From: Elysia marginata | Taxonomy: Eukaryota; Mollusca; Gastropoda; Plakobranchidae | NCBI GenBank assembly: GCA_019649035.1 | Contig: BMAT01006103.1 | Span: 53,368 to 96,450, forward strand | DNA length: 43,083 bases | Direction: 5' to 3' | Part shown: positions 12,007 through 24,430 of the stretch, piece after piece | Position numbering within the stretch: position 1 is the first letter of the stretch | Layout of the letters: the number at the start of each line of letters is the position of its first letter | Program-made: the position numbers and the translations under genes | Notes under the pieces: model-generated | The model's input: only the letters and a program-made list of their open reading frames with translations | Told to the model about the DNA's origin: nothing | Databases searched by the model: none

Positions 12007-14066
12007 TCAAACATTAGGTTTATAATTATGTAAGTTTTGTGTTCAGCCAAAAGACCCGACGGAAATTACTTGTTCAATTCGCGAATCAATGGGATTTCTA
12101 CTTTGATCGGAAAGTGCAGAGAATATAAAGTAAAACTTCAATCCAATCCTCTCGGCGATGGTGTACTTTGATCGGGGTGCAACTTTTTTTTAAATGTAGT
12201 ACAACACGGCCATTTTGTTGTCGCGGTTGTCAGGTCTGTTGCTTTGATGTGAAGATAGAATGCTTTTCAACTTTTCTTAACCTGAATGAACCTAATTTGC
12301 CTTTTCATTTTTAGTTCGATGCGCTGAAATGATTATTGCTTGGCTCCGTTTTCCAGGAGTGTGCGTCAAGATAGAATAATCTTCGAATTATTATAGCCGT
12401 GTACTTCCATGATTAAGGATCAATCACAAATCTTTTTAGCTGTGCTTACAGATTACGCTGCAGGATTTTGCTTTTGTGTTTGACCAGAATCGTCAATTTA
12501 TTACAAATCATCGTCAATTTATCACAAATCATAGCCACTTCACAGACTACGTTGTATTTTCTGATACATACGAATCAAAGCAGACTGGTCATAAGCTTTA
12601 ACGTGAAGAAATACACCCATACAACTAGTATCAAACTTTCTTTTACTGTTATCTTTAAAACAATCTGTACATTGTTACGCCAGGTACCTATCGTCACAAA
12701 ATCAATAGAGTTTTAAAGTACGCAAGACAAACTGTCAAGGACTGTACATTACAAAGTAAGCAAGTAAACGTGTACACAACCAACGTCTAGTTACATGTTT
12801 ACAAGATAATGTATGGTTCCTGAACCAAGTCTCAAGATTCAGAATTATACTCGTATTTAAACCAAAGCACACGATATATCCTCAAGAGCCGTAAAAACTC
12901 TTCCTGGAACCTTTCTTTTACGAAATTCTCGTACTGTAATATGCACCGTTGGACTTATTGGTAAAGTAATTTCAGCAATGCAAACATCTTTTCAACCTTA
13001 AAGAGGAAATGACATCTTCGTATTTAAAGGGGGGGGGGTTGTTGCAGCTAGTTAGAGGGTACACAATAAAAGGAATGGGCTTTCGGATCTTGACACAAAC
13101 ATTATAAAATTGCAAAAAATACTCTCCCTCAGCCTCCCTCCCTCGCTTGTTTCATGATCAAAGAATTATTTCTGCCACACCTGCCTTAGAACCGTACACC
13201 ATGACTCATTCTTTGTCTTTAAAGCCCCATCGATACTAGTATTACGCGCTACCATGCCAGTATAGCTATTGATCAAACGCAATAAACCGGTATTACATCA
13301 CGAAGGGTCCAAACTCATAAAAATAGCCGTCGATATTCAATACTCTTTGGCTTAAAATATCTTCTCACCTATTGATCTGAATAAAGAAGTTGAATTCAAG
13401 GTTTATTTATTAATAGTGAGTCTTACAGTTGAGTTATTGAATAGAAAATCATGAATAACTTTCCTAGCTCCTGATCATCTTTTTAATTTGATTTTAGAAT
13501 GTGCATCGATTGCAAATAATATGGGATGCCTACTAAAGTCATCAGTTGTCTACTGCTCTTCAAATGATCTTAAATCTATATCTATTTTATTCCACGTTAT
13601 GCCTCGAACATAATGTTCTGATTGTCAGCAATGCTAACAATTCAGCCAGCCAAGCAAAAAATTACAACACATGGCTAAGTACGCTACAGTGTAATTTTGT
13701 TTCGCTGATTGCATTATGTTTTTCTGATACAGACACTTATGTCGAGCCAACAAATTTGTCGCTTAAACAAACCCGGACAGCCATTAGAAACCGCAATGGA
13801 CTATTATTGTCGTTTACTGAAGCCAGTAACAGGATTCTAGTCGGATGGACGCTGTGTGAGGCTGTCGTGAAATTACGTGACTTGCCATGACCCAGGCACC
13901 CGGCGCGCTGAAAGCTACAACTTAACTACGCTGATGAAGCGACGGTTAATCCTCTGACCTGACTCAACAGCGCTCCTCAACCCCACCCTACTTTCATCTC
14001 TGTCTATAGGTCTGTTTGTCTCATTCACTCTCTGTCTGTCTTTCTGTCTCTGTCTGTCTGTCTCTC

Positions 14067-14683
14067 NNNNNNNNNNNNNNNNNNNNNNNNNNNNNNNNNN
14101 NNNNNNNNNNNNNNNNNNNNNNNNNNNNNNNNNNNNNNNNNNNNNNNNNNNNNNNNNNNNNNNNNNNNNNNNNNNNNNNNNNNNNNNNNNNNNNNNNNNN
14201 NNNNNNNNNNNNNNNNNNNNNNNNNNNNNNNNNNNNNNNNNNNNNNNNNNNNNNNNNNNNNNNNNNNNNNNNNNNNNNNNNNNNNNNNNNNNNNNNNNNN
14301 NNNNNNNNNNNNNNNNNNNNNNNNNNNNNNNNNNNNNNNNNNNNNNNNNNNNNNNNNNNNNNNNNNNNNNNNNNNNNNNNNNNNNNNNNNNNNNNNNNNN
14401 NNNNNNNNNNNNNNNNNNNNNNNNNNNNNNNNNNNNNNNNNNNNNNNNNNNNNNNNNNNNNNNNNNNNNNNNNNNNNNNNNNNNNNNNNNNNNNNNNNNN
14501 NNNNNNNNNNNNNNNNNNNNNNNNNNNNNNNNNNNNNNNNNNNNNNNNNNNNNNNNNNNNNNNNNNNNNNNNNNNNNNNNNNNNNNNNNNNNNNNNNNNN
14601 NNNNNNNNNNNNNNNNNNNNNNNNNNNNNNNNNNNNNNNNNNNNNNNNNNNNNNNNNNNNNNNNNNNNNNNNNNNNNNNNNNN
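14067..14683. other. Assembly gap (617 N) flanked by microsatellites
   Basis: The left edge is (CTGT)n/(CT)n and the right edge is (AGT)n followed by GTTGTTGTTGCCGCTGCTG. The gap almost surely sits in simple repeats, and its length may be nominal. Confidence 0.95.
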
Positions 14684-15831
14684 AGTAGTAGTAAGAGCAG
14701 TTGTTGTTGCCGCTGCTGTTGTAGTCGGATAAAGAGGAGGAGAAAAGGAAAAAAAAACTTAATTTGCAGGTGTGTGCATGTAATTATTAATTATAGAGCT
14801 GATAAAGCAAATTTATTCTGACTATGCATTAGGTTAGAAATAAAGCAAACTTTTCATTTGGAAAAAACGTCACCACTATAAATGCTATTTTTGCTGCTGC
14901 TGTGGCTTATGCTAGTTGTTAAGACGAGAAATTTCTACCTGACGAATGCATTTATTTAAAACTGCGCCCGATTTGTGTGGATTTATGGCTTTGTTGCTTG
15001 GTCTCCTTAAAACCTGCCAATGTTTTTGGCTATTGTCTTTCTACTTTGTACTTCATGTGTTTCTCTGATAACTTTTTTGGCCTTTTTGTGTTTCAGCATA
15101 TGCAGCAAACTTTTTTATCTTCTTTACCTGATCTCCTAGTTTGTGACTTTAATGTTATCTTCTGTATAATAACACAATAGTCTTGCTTAGCCCTCTCTCT
15201 CTTTCTTTTTCCCATTGGCCTTTGTCTTTGTGTATGTCTCTCTCTGCCTCTATCTCTTTGTCTCCCTGTCTGCCAGGTATCTCTCTCGCTCTTATTTTTA
15301 GTTTGATTCTCCGGTGCTGTCTCCAAATTTTCCCTTTTCCGTTTGGTCTTTTGCTCCACAACAATAGAATTATCGCATGCAATGAGAGAAACAGTACTTA
15401 GTGCGCTCGGTACCCGGTAGCGCGCAGTGCGGTTGGGTGCCACCCGATGCTAAAATGTATCGAGCGTGTAAACCAAGCGGCCTATTATAGGTGTTTTATC
15501 ATGTTTGGGAAATGGTGTGAACACCCAAGAATTACAAACATGGACCGCCTGGAGTGGTGAGGTTCCTCAGCCAGTACCGGTCAGCGGTCACAATATTACA
15601 GTCACTGCCCTATGGTCACACCCAGGCTAAAGGGTCAATCCGGTCAAGGCTTTATGAACACGGGCTTTGGCAACCGTTTTTCGGATTATGTCAACTTTTT
15701 CTGTTGTCTCTTTAATGATTGTATGTGAGGGCAAGGGAGAGTATTTCTGTAGGAAAAATATATGTAATATCCTTATCATTCTTATGAATTGTTGTATAAA
15801 TCTTAAAATTGATAGCCTTTTGTTGGAGCAT
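14684..15831. other. No supported gene; may include the 3' end of the RT relic
   Basis: CT-rich at 15190-15290. 15395-15660 is GC-richer, with GGTACCCGGTAGCGCGC and GGGTGCCACCC, and could be trailing sequence of the minus-strand retroelement, but no terminal motif is visible. Confidence 0.35.
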
Positions 15832-17222
15832 TTAGATGCAGAGATGCCATACTTTTGCTCTTCTATATACAGTTTTCACCACTGAGCCATCACAGTCTTG
15901 CAGCATAGTTATCAAACTGGCTATGTTGCTCTTATACTCCTGAATAATATATTTCTTTGGGACTTCCAGCTTTGCCTTGTGACAGTACATTGCCATATCT
16001 TAAAGACCAGATGGAATCCTTGGCAATTTTCTTGTAAATTTATTTATTTTAGCTTCAATAGATCCAACTGTAGCGCAGCAGATGTAAGCAAGAAGAGGTC
16101 ACAAAATTGTATGTATTAGCATTAACAGGAGGCAACATACTTTGAATGTTGCCCAAAGTCCGCACATGTTAATGGGTAGCAGGCTTTAAGGAGCGAGTTC
16201 TGCTGTTTCGGCTCTTCTTGTGGCATATTTCTTTGAGGAATCTTACCATCTTCTAAGGTACTCTTGGTTCTTGACTGACTGTTTGAATTTGCTGCTCAGC
16301 TATTGTGAATGCCTTTGCTTCTTCTATATTACCTTTCTTTTTGGCAAACTGAGGGAGGTCTTTGGACAGAACTTCATTCTACACCATGACATTAACTAAA
16401 GGCGTCAAGGTGTGCTAACATCCGCCGTGTCTCCTCTTCTTTTTAGCATATACTGGTGGTGTCATCCATGAATGCTTTAAGAGTCGACTGGAGCTGCATT
16501 CCTTTTGCAGCTTTCAGTATGACTTGCATGGCCGCTACAAATTGGTTATATTGTGAATCCCATAGCGATACCCACTTCAATGTTGATGCAGATTGTTAAG
16601 TCACCAGTTAAAAACCTCATAGGGAGTCAGCTGAACTACCTAGCTTCACCTGTATGTCCTCTGGCACATGATAGATTTTGATGGCTAGCTGAATCATTCT
16701 GGAGGTAGTGATTCACAGGCATTAGCAAGGTATAACCATACAAAATCAAGGTTCAACTTCAGACTTGGCACTTTGAATGGGCTTCCAGGCCTTTGTTCCT
16801 GTTTGTAGCAACCTGAAATGCGGAACACCATCCTTTTGAACAGAGGCAATTCTGTGTCCATTTTCCGTCAGGTAATTTGTTAGGTGTTCATGATCTGCTG
16901 AAACTACCGAATCATCACAGCTGTCCACAGAGATTTTTTTTCTTTTGGTACTTGCAGTGGTGGACGTTCTGTGCCATTTCTTAGCACCGCCATCTGTTGT
17001 AAAGATTGTGAAGCTTGTCAGAGGTGGATTGGCCTGTCCTATAGTTGTGCTTATGTCTAGGATAAGCTCTTGAAGCTATAACAATCTTTGGAAGGAGAAA
17101 CTTCACCTATTGTTGTATATAGAGCTTTACAAGCTTTGGCACACACATTATTGGGTTTTCTTGCATAAATGAAATTAATATAAATTAGCTTGCGCACATG
17201 TACCTCGTATTTGTAATAGAAA
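15832..17222 (-). pseudogene. Decayed retrotransposon reverse transcriptase
   Basis: Read on the minus strand from 17222 downwards, a single protein can be followed through at least five frameshifts and several stops. In order: an open stretch without a family match (17222-16950), LTNYLTENG and SVQKDGVP (about 16880-16825), IQSAKSE, then WLYLANACESLPPE (16738-16697; motif A region, where I recall the family having WLDLANAYGS, so the catalytic Asp is lost), HVPEDIQVKLG, INIEVGIAMGFTI, FVAAMQVILKAA, KAFMDDTTS (FMDD catalytic box at 16472-16461), ETRRMLAHLDA, KAFTIAEQQIQTVSQEP (to 16253), then one frame 16260-15832 with four internal stops carrying FKVCCL, SIEAKINKFTRK and YKSNIASLITMLQD. This order matches an RT-plus-C-terminal region common in mollusc and other invertebrate retroelements. 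The RT fingers upstream of LTNYL are missing or replaced. It cannot be active. The element's exact clade is uncertain; its ends were not found. Confidence 0.85.
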
Positions 17223-19936
17223 AATCTTTCTTTCTTGTTTAGTTGTTAAGGAAGAAATTGTGTTCGGAGAATTAAGCTTTTACCATCCTGCGCATATTGC
17301 GTTAATGGAAACTGGTCACTATTCACACTTGTTATGTATAAGACGGGCGAGTTAAAATTAAAGCAGCCAAAGAGATAATATTATGCATAGGAACAATCAA
17401 AGACATATACACAAAATGAAAAAAGTTAAGAGGAAAGAAGAGGACGAAAGAAGTGAGATAGATGTAATCGAGGATGTCAATAAGACAGAATCACATGTCC
17501 AAAGAAAGGGGTAAAAACAGAGAGAGATAAACACACATAAAAGGGCAAAGAAGAGAGAGGTTGTGTTTGAGGAATACTGATACTAGGACAAGTAATTGTG
17601 GAAAACGCAAGGCATCTCAGAAAAGTTGAAGCCACGTTGGTAATTATAATAAAATATTGTATTGACCGAGATGTATCATTTATGATTTTGGGGTTGTCGT
17701 CTTCAAAGCAACTCTGTGTTAGAAATCAAGGTTTGCGCTCATCACAATCGAAAAGTAGTACAAACATACTTTGTCAATTTAATCTGTTTTTTTGTACAAA
17801 CAGAAGGCCACAAAAAGGCACGGTACAGAATACTTATGTAAGGTTTGTGAACCTGTTTTCTTTCATGTAAGATCTTTCATATGCCTGTGCGAAAGTGACT
17901 TATTTGTCAATGTACATGCAGTCAAAAGGTTGGTGTTAAAGTGATTAAATTCAAAACATGTGAATAAAACTTTATCGATACATCTTTTACTTCAGTTATG
18001 CCATACTTGAATTTAGGAAACTTCTCTTTCTCTCTCTCTGTCTCTCTCTGTCTCTCTTTCCCTCCCCCTCTCTCTTTCTCTCTCTCCCCTCTATCTCTCT
18101 ATCTATGTGTTTCTATTTCTATGCCTCTCTTTCTCTCCTCTGTTTTTACCTCTCGCCCTTTCTTTATTGAACCAATGAATCTCCCCCATGCCTTTCATGC
18201 TATTTAGACTGTATTTTTCATTCTGTGAGCTTCAAGTTCTGTCTCTCCTTCTCTCTCTCTATTTCTCCCTCTCCTTCATTCTTCCACTTGACGTACCGAA
18301 CACACGTCATTTAATCATCTCTCTTTACACTGGACTTACTCAGAATGCTGATGCAGTGGATTTAGAATAAAAAATACCGTACTCATAGCTGGGTGTGTAA
18401 AATTTGCGATCGTGAGACCCAAGACTTCATGAATATTTCTTCCTGATCTAAAACTAAAAAATTATAGACCCAGAAGTGATTCCCAGAAATCACAACACTC
18501 TCAATCACCTGATTTTAAAATCTCTGATGGTTGTAAATACTGGCTCTTTTGACTGTCGTCATCGAACGCTTTATCCCACGTTTACAAGCGTTAAAAACTC
18601 TGGACATTGCATAATACATTTTTCTCTTATGCCAGTACATAATTATATTTAGAAGTTCACAACAGCTGATTTTAGCAATCACCATATCTTAAGCGTCCTC
18701 ATCTTTTTCTTCACATTTTGAGTCACTTGTCGAGGCTCTCTGTTACAGATCATCCCTAGACTGAGAGGGCGTCAATACTGTTGATGCCGCTTTTTAGTTT
18801 CTGTTATCATCATTATCAGCGCCATCAACACAAATCCTCTTAATCTACGCCTATTACCATCGCCACTTTAACCTACTTGACATATCTTTAAAGAATCAGT
18901 TTTACAACAGCTGTCACAGCAGCAACACTCTAAGCACTGTTCTACTACTACTAATTTACCGACTTCTATAATTACTATTTGATTATTATGAACTAATTCT
19001 TCTACAAAACTACGTGTACAAGATCATCACAACAAAGACAAAAAGAAAGCAAGCAACACAGCAACAGTCAAAATCAACAAGAAATTTCTATTCAAAATAA
19101 AAGGCTCAGATGCAAAAATTTCTCAAAAGATAAAGTTTTCATAATTATGTCTGTATTAGATAGGCGCATAAAACGTAGTAATTGAAGACAGCTTTGAACT
19201 TAGTAATTCGCTCACACAAATTAAAAAGCTGTAGCAAAAACAAACTTTAATTCAATGTACTAAACAGTATCAGACAATATTATAGTTCCATAAACTAACT
19301 CGCAGATTCAACTATCTTAAAAGTTACTCATAGACCAGTGATTCAGTAGTGGAATCTGAGGACAAAGGCAAAATCAGGCCAACCGATTGAACAGATGCTG
19401 CGCAGCTCGTAATCAACCAGGCTTGGCTTAAATTACTCTTTGTTTGAATTCCAAAGAAAAAAAAATGATCGATAATTTTGTTTTATCTCCTCTCCTGACC
19501 CGGCCACTATAATTTCCGAAAGTCACTGATGGATATTTGATTCGATCAACTGTAGTCCAAAAGACGCCGGACTTTGTTATGCAATGGGTAAAAGTCATGG
19601 CTTAGTTCGTTACCGATTGATTTGTCACGAGAAAAAAGGTATTTTCTCATTATGCGATATTAAGTGAAAATCAATGAATGCCTTCGACTTTTTCTTACAA
19701 ATCTCGTACCGTTATATGGGGTGTGCAGTTGAGAATTATATCAATTCACGAAAAAAAATCTTACTTTAATGTCTCCTCATCCAATATGATATTATGACTC
19801 ATAATAAGATTTTCGTTTGCTGTTTGGGTTTATTATATTGTTTTATTGTTATTGTTGTTTTGTCATAAGTCCGTTTCGATAGGTTTTCCCTTTTGCACAA
19901 GCGCTCAGTATTTCATACATGTATATTTTTTTCCAG
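17223..19936. other. No supported gene
   Basis: 17400-17570 is purine-rich on the plus strand. 18830-19080 is rich in ACA/CAA. The rest is AT-rich. Confidence 0.4.
18020..18290. repeat. Degenerate CT-rich tract
   Basis: Two CT-rich runs (18023-18155 and 18238-18290) on the plus strand, with many interruptions. Confidence 0.8.
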
Positions 19937-20153
19937 AGTCTTACAGAGAGAACCTCAATATTACCGCGATGCCTTGATGAATTTTCTTGTGATTTCTCGT
20001 ACACTTATAAAAAGCGAGTTGGATTCGGTGTTTTTGTCTACAAATTTTTGTACGGCATTAAATCACAAAGTTAGTGACGTGAATACGAATGATTTTGAAA
20101 GCTTTCTGTTCTTGATTAATTCTTTGAACACAAATATTATGGACGATATCTAA
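19937..20153 (+). CDS. Candidate terminal exon behind a strong acceptor (unknown)
   Basis: TATTTTTTTCCAG ends at 19936. Entering with one base left to finish a codon, the frame reads VLQREPQYYRDALMNFLVIS and continues for 71 residues to a TAA at 20153. Composition is mixed (Asp, Asn, Ser, Leu, Lys) and not low-complexity. There is no in-exon ATG start to argue for, and no AATAAA close downstream. In DNA this AT-rich, an open run of this length is not rare, so it is only a lead. Confidence 0.2.
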
Positions 20154-20689
20154 ATACCCGCATCATAGTCAGGTAAATAGTGCTTCCTTAGCCTGATGTA
20201 TTGATTCTGGTATTCTATCATAGGAGCATACCGCTCGTTTAAACAAGCTAAGCCTGCTGAGGAACCGTATTTCACCTGTGTTGCAAATCTTGCCTCCCAT
20301 ATAAGAAAAATTAATTACCTGCTTGTGCGACCTATGCCTTTTTCAAGTGTATCTATTTAACTGTAAACAATTTATAAACATTTTCTCTAAATCCAGTATG
20401 ACTGCTGGGGAAAAGTTTGTATTGTACCAGAAAAGCTTAACTTTTTAATACAGAAATTCTAAGAAACAAAACTACTGACTTTAAGCATATTTAACTAAAA
20501 TCCTGTTTTTTTATGGACTTATCCTCTATTGTGTGTTAGAAACAAAACTTTTGCAGGAAACATACTAATCGTAACATGCAAATTATCCGTTCGAAAACTC
20601 TTAAATACTTGACTACTTACAGAAGGTATAACCTAACTCTGTGTTTATAATCCTCTCGGAGTATTTTGGCAATTAAGTCTACAGAAAAT

Positions 20690-20930
20690 GTCATCCAAGC
20701 AGCGCGCTCTTTAATATTCGGGTGCTTGACTTATCCGCGATGTTTGGAGACCTTGAAGTTCAGTCTGCACACCTGTCTGGCTCGGCTAGAATTATTTTTA
20801 CCCTCTGGCCCAGGGCCCAGGGCCCACAAGGCTATCGCAGTCCGTCAGTGCACAGAGCTAAATCCACCAGCGTCATTTTACTGCGAGCCCGGAGGTGGTT
20901 TGGCTTCAGGCTAATCAACTGTTTATCGCT
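20690..20930. other. GC-rich islet A with tandem GGGCCCA
   Basis: Balanced-GC block in AT-rich DNA. It contains GGCCCAGGGCCCAGGGCCCA (20807-20826), a 7-base tandem repeat. One frame ends HKAIAVRQCTELNPPA then SFYCEPGG before a stop. It may be an eroded exon, SINE or other repeat; see islet B. Confidence 0.4.
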
Positions 20931-21156
20931 GAACTTACAGGAATTTGTTTTTTAAACAATGAAATATTTAACCATTAAGGTCACGCCAGTGCAAAATGCT
21001 TTGCATAGAGATGTAACTTGTCGTTGGTGCACCATTCTCGTACGTTGTTTCTCACGATTAAGTCATGTTTAGAATGTGCATGTTTTGTTTTAGAGTCTCG
21101 CTTGGCAGTCAATCTTGCGTTTGTTGACGCTTTATTTCCTCTTTTTGAAAATGCAG

Positions 21157-21306
21157 GTCATTAAAACATTAAAATGTAATGTTAAAAGGCCAAAAGTTAG
21201 ATCGCCACCATCAAGCATAGAAGTAGTACAAAACATCAAATTGTTAAAAACCACTTCGTTTACGAGTACATGCAACAAATTTAAGATTTTTCGATTAAGT
21301 TTGTAA
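21157..21306 (+). CDS. Weak candidate terminal exon with adjacent AATAAA
   Basis: A pyrimidine-rich tract followed by AAATGCAG ends at 21156. In phase 0 the sequence reads VIKTLKCNVKRPKVRSPPSS and stays open to the TAA at 21304-21306, which overlaps TAAATAAA, containing a polyadenylation hexamer. The peptide is lysine-rich and hydrophilic. The acceptor has purines between the tract and the AG, and the ORF is short, so confidence is low. Confidence 0.15.
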   Translation, partial: VIKTLKCNVKRPKVRSPPSSIEVVQNIKLLKTTSFTSTCNKFKIFRLSL

Positions 21307-21353
21307 ATAAATTGACAAACTTGAAAGGCTCAGAGATAAAAATGTGCATTTGT

Positions 21354-21470
21354 TAGTTTTTTGTTTTGTTTTGTTGTGTTGTGTTTTTTGTTTTTGTTTT
21401 GTTGTGTTGTGTTTTTTTTGGTTTTGTTTTGTTTGTTTGTTTTTTTTGTTTTGTTTTTTTTTGGTTGCGA
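21354..21470. repeat. (TTTTG)n / (TTGTG) T-rich repeat
   Basis: Imperfect GTTTT and GTTGTGTTGTGTTTT units; two copies of GTTTTGTTGTGTTGTGTTTT near 21366 and 21395 show local duplication. Confidence 0.9.
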
Positions 21471-22399
21471 CGGTGAGGCCATAAGCCTGTTTACGATATC
21501 ATAAAAATAGTATAACTATGACGCCTGTGAATGCTTAAGCAAGATAAAAATAGATAATATTTTGCAGTTCAGAAATACGCCATTCTGATGGTTGTGTTCT
21601 TCTGTTTACAAGTTGTGACCTACAGAGATAACAACAAGCTAGAATTACCCTGCACTATTTGACACAGTGATGGAACACCGCATCTAGCCGTCTAGATTTC
21701 CACATAAAATCTTTTAAGTTTAATCATGAATTCCAATGTGCTCAGTATACAAATCGAATAGCAAAGATATTTTTATCTAATTATTCGTGTCGACATTCTA
21801 CGCAATGAACGGAAATAATTAGTTTATCCTCATCTTAGTGAAGAGGTAACGAGTCAAATAATACAGGCTTGAAATTGTTCAGCTGGATAAAAAATGAAAG
21901 CATTCAAGGAATAAGCTTACTTTCACGGCTGAAGGAGTTTTATACAAATTGTCATTCAGCCTGAAGAGCCCATACACTTTGTACATTATGTTGCGATTCT
22001 CAGATGTTTAGAAACTAAAACTGCAACGACCCACTTGAAATCTTTTGCGAGCGGAGACTGACGGAACATGATTTCCGTAATTTTTTGACACGTCTTCGAG
22101 CTAGATAAATATTTTAATAAAAAAAACAAGTTCTTCGTTTTGGGTGCTTGTTGAGAGCCTCTATCACATTTTGCATTATTTATTTAGTGTATTGAAATTA
22201 CATTAAATTCCAACACTTGAAATTTTGAAAAGATGATGCATGTAAAGGAAATTTCCTGACAAAAAATTAAAGCATGTTTTGTTTGGGCATTCTTAAGAAT
22301 GCCACAAGCAATCGCTATTTTTCATATCATGACAAAAGATCACAGGTATTGCATTGTCACTTTGATTTATATATATTTGAAGTGGTGGTTTGCCTTTGA

Positions 22400-22417
22400 A
22401 TATATATATATATATAA
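22400..22417. repeat. (TA)n microsatellite
   Basis: About eight TA units just after another short TATATAT at 22367. Confidence 0.85.
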
Positions 22418-22919
22418 GTATTGTAACTTCGTTGTTGTTTTTATTTGCTCCTAGAGGTCTAACAGTTCACTTTATTTATTTACGGAACGTACAGTTTTTC
22501 AAGCTTATCTTACAAGGGCAATACTTGAGCTGTCGGGAAGAGAAAAAATAATGGGAATTTTCAAAGGGTTGTGCTCAGTCACAAAACAGGCATGTAGAAT
22601 CAAACAGTTGTCATTAATTTACATTTATGACATTGTTGATGTTTTTTTTTTTAATAAAAAGCACTATTGAACTTAGCAAGTTTTGCAAATCTTATTCTCT
22701 AACCTCCCTGTATTTTTGTCTTACTCTTAATTTCATGTCCTACTTTTATTATCTCCTTTTTCCAAGTAAGCAAATTATATAAGCACTGTTGTGAGGCTTT
22801 TCTGTTCGCTCATATGATGATACTTGTCAAATGGAGATGAGACAGAGCTAGGTCACCATAGGCCTGCCATATTATAGATTAAGACATTCAAACTAATTTT
22901 TTGCGCTTTCTAGCAGTGA

Positions 22920-23165
22920 GTGCTGCCGTTTGTATGCTAATGCAGACACTTCGCGTGGCGCACAGTGCATTCATTACCTCTGGCACCCCGGTACGGGTTT
23001 CTCCGAGCGTCGCTGCGTGGCTGTGATTCCGAGGCCAGGCGCGCGTCCCAGGCCTGTTCGAGGCCCATCAGGCCGTCACGATCACATCACAGCCACTAGC
23101 AGGCAATGTCTATCAGTCTCAGGCGACATTTTATTGTGACCGCGGGTTCCGATCCTCCGCTTCCT
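22920..23165. other. GC-rich islet B, possible eroded sushi/CCP-like exon
   Basis: CpG-rich block of about 240 bases. The frame at 23027-23161 reads QAVTITSQPLAGNVYQSQ and then ATFYCDRGFRSSASC before TAA. The part around GNVYQSQATFYCDRGF resembles the middle of a sushi (CCP) domain, but the first expected cysteine is absent and no donor follows. It shares pieces with islet A (GGCCCAtCAGGC, ACATTTTAtTG). It may equally be a repeat. Confidence 0.25.
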
Positions 23166-24362
23166 GTTCTTAAGGACTTATAAATACAATAGGCCCTAGG
23201 ACTTTCTTAAACTGCATAAAGCAAGTTTGTTGTTTTTTGTTTTTTGTTGTTTTTTTTTTTTACTTTGGCCTAGCTCGGTGAGTGGACGTTAAGTGTAACC
23301 GCTATCATTATTGTGTAGTTTATAGAGCGCTCATTTCGACATAATGGAAGGAAAGCATTTATTATAGATCAAGGTTTATGCTGGTTATTGACATTGTTAC
23401 TTTTTTAAACACGCTACCATCAGTTAAGATCTTCATAATTTATGACTGTGATTTTGTCTTTGTTATTCGGTATACCAAGACGAAGTAAGTTAGGCTTATA
23501 GTTTCAAGCGGCTTTTATAATAGTTTTAGTGTACGCTAGTTACGAACCATGGCCATCTACGTTTTGAGTAAAGTTTAGCTAATTTTAAAAAAAATACCTG
23601 TGCTTTTAGTTTGCGATGGCGAAACTTTTCATTTGCTGTCTATAATAATATCGTTGTTGGTTGGTTTTTTTTTCCTTCTCAAACATCAGCTTCATAACTC
23701 TCAGTTATATTTATGCCTTTTTTGTTCTGTTTTTTTTTAATATTTAGCTAAGTGCAAGAAGAATTGTACTTAGCAAAAAAGTTTATAAACGCATGTTAAC
23801 AATAAGGAGACATTTTCATTCCTACATGTATAACGATGTCATCAGGGAATTATTATAGCCGGTGTCGCCACTCAGACCTTTCCGTCATGAGCTCGTTAAT
23901 ATGATATCGCAAGCAGCTGCTGCTGTCTGGGCGTTAAAGACGAACATAATTTGAGTCGCTAAAACTGGTGCTGTGCTGAAACAGCGAAAAGGCGGGAGGC
24001 TTTTGTCGATGATTATATTATAATGTAAACCATGCCAAATAGCCTAAACCTAGACATTTATCTTCAAGTTAATTTTATTCTTCATTTAGGTTACAAGCAT
24101 TGCAGCTACTGATTTCAGACCACAATGATGTATTGAAAGTCGGACAATAGTTTAAGATAATTACCTATACTATTTTTGTATTTGTTTAGAACGAAACTGT
24201 ACGTGATTCGACCACAATGAAACAAGCACAACTAAAACGCGCATGCAGAAATAAGTTTCTTTGTCAAGAAAGCAGCAGGGGTTTAGAAGAAAAAAGACGA
24301 AGGTTTTAAAGCAAGATTAACGATGGCATTCTGAATAATAATTAAACACACAACTTTCAGTT

Positions 24363-24430
24363 TTCTATCTCAGAAGCATAGAGAGGTAGAGAGAGGCAGA
24401 CAGACAGATAGACAGACTGAGGTAGCGGGA
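24363..24430. repeat. (GA)n/(GACA)n purine-rich tract
   Basis: AGAGAGGTAGAGAGAGGCAG and (ACAG)n units: the same repeat class as the CT arrays but in the opposite orientation. Confidence 0.8.

Larger units (their letters stand above)
9477..14066. other. No supported gene apart from repeats listed
   Basis: 10465-10800 is purine- and A-rich on the plus strand with degenerate CAA/AAG units, an asymmetric stretch without ORFs. A 9-10 base G run is at 13028-13037. Confidence 0.4.

Noticed and set aside
13546-13890. 114-codon open frame with hydrophobic start
   Set aside because: It begins at TTG, not ATG, and has no splice or family support.
14016-14732. Apparent 238-codon ORF
   Set aside because: It runs through the N gap, so its openness has no meaning.
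23142-23158. GGGTTCCGATCCTCC as a tRNA B box
   Set aside because: It has an extra base inside the box and no matching A box or stems.
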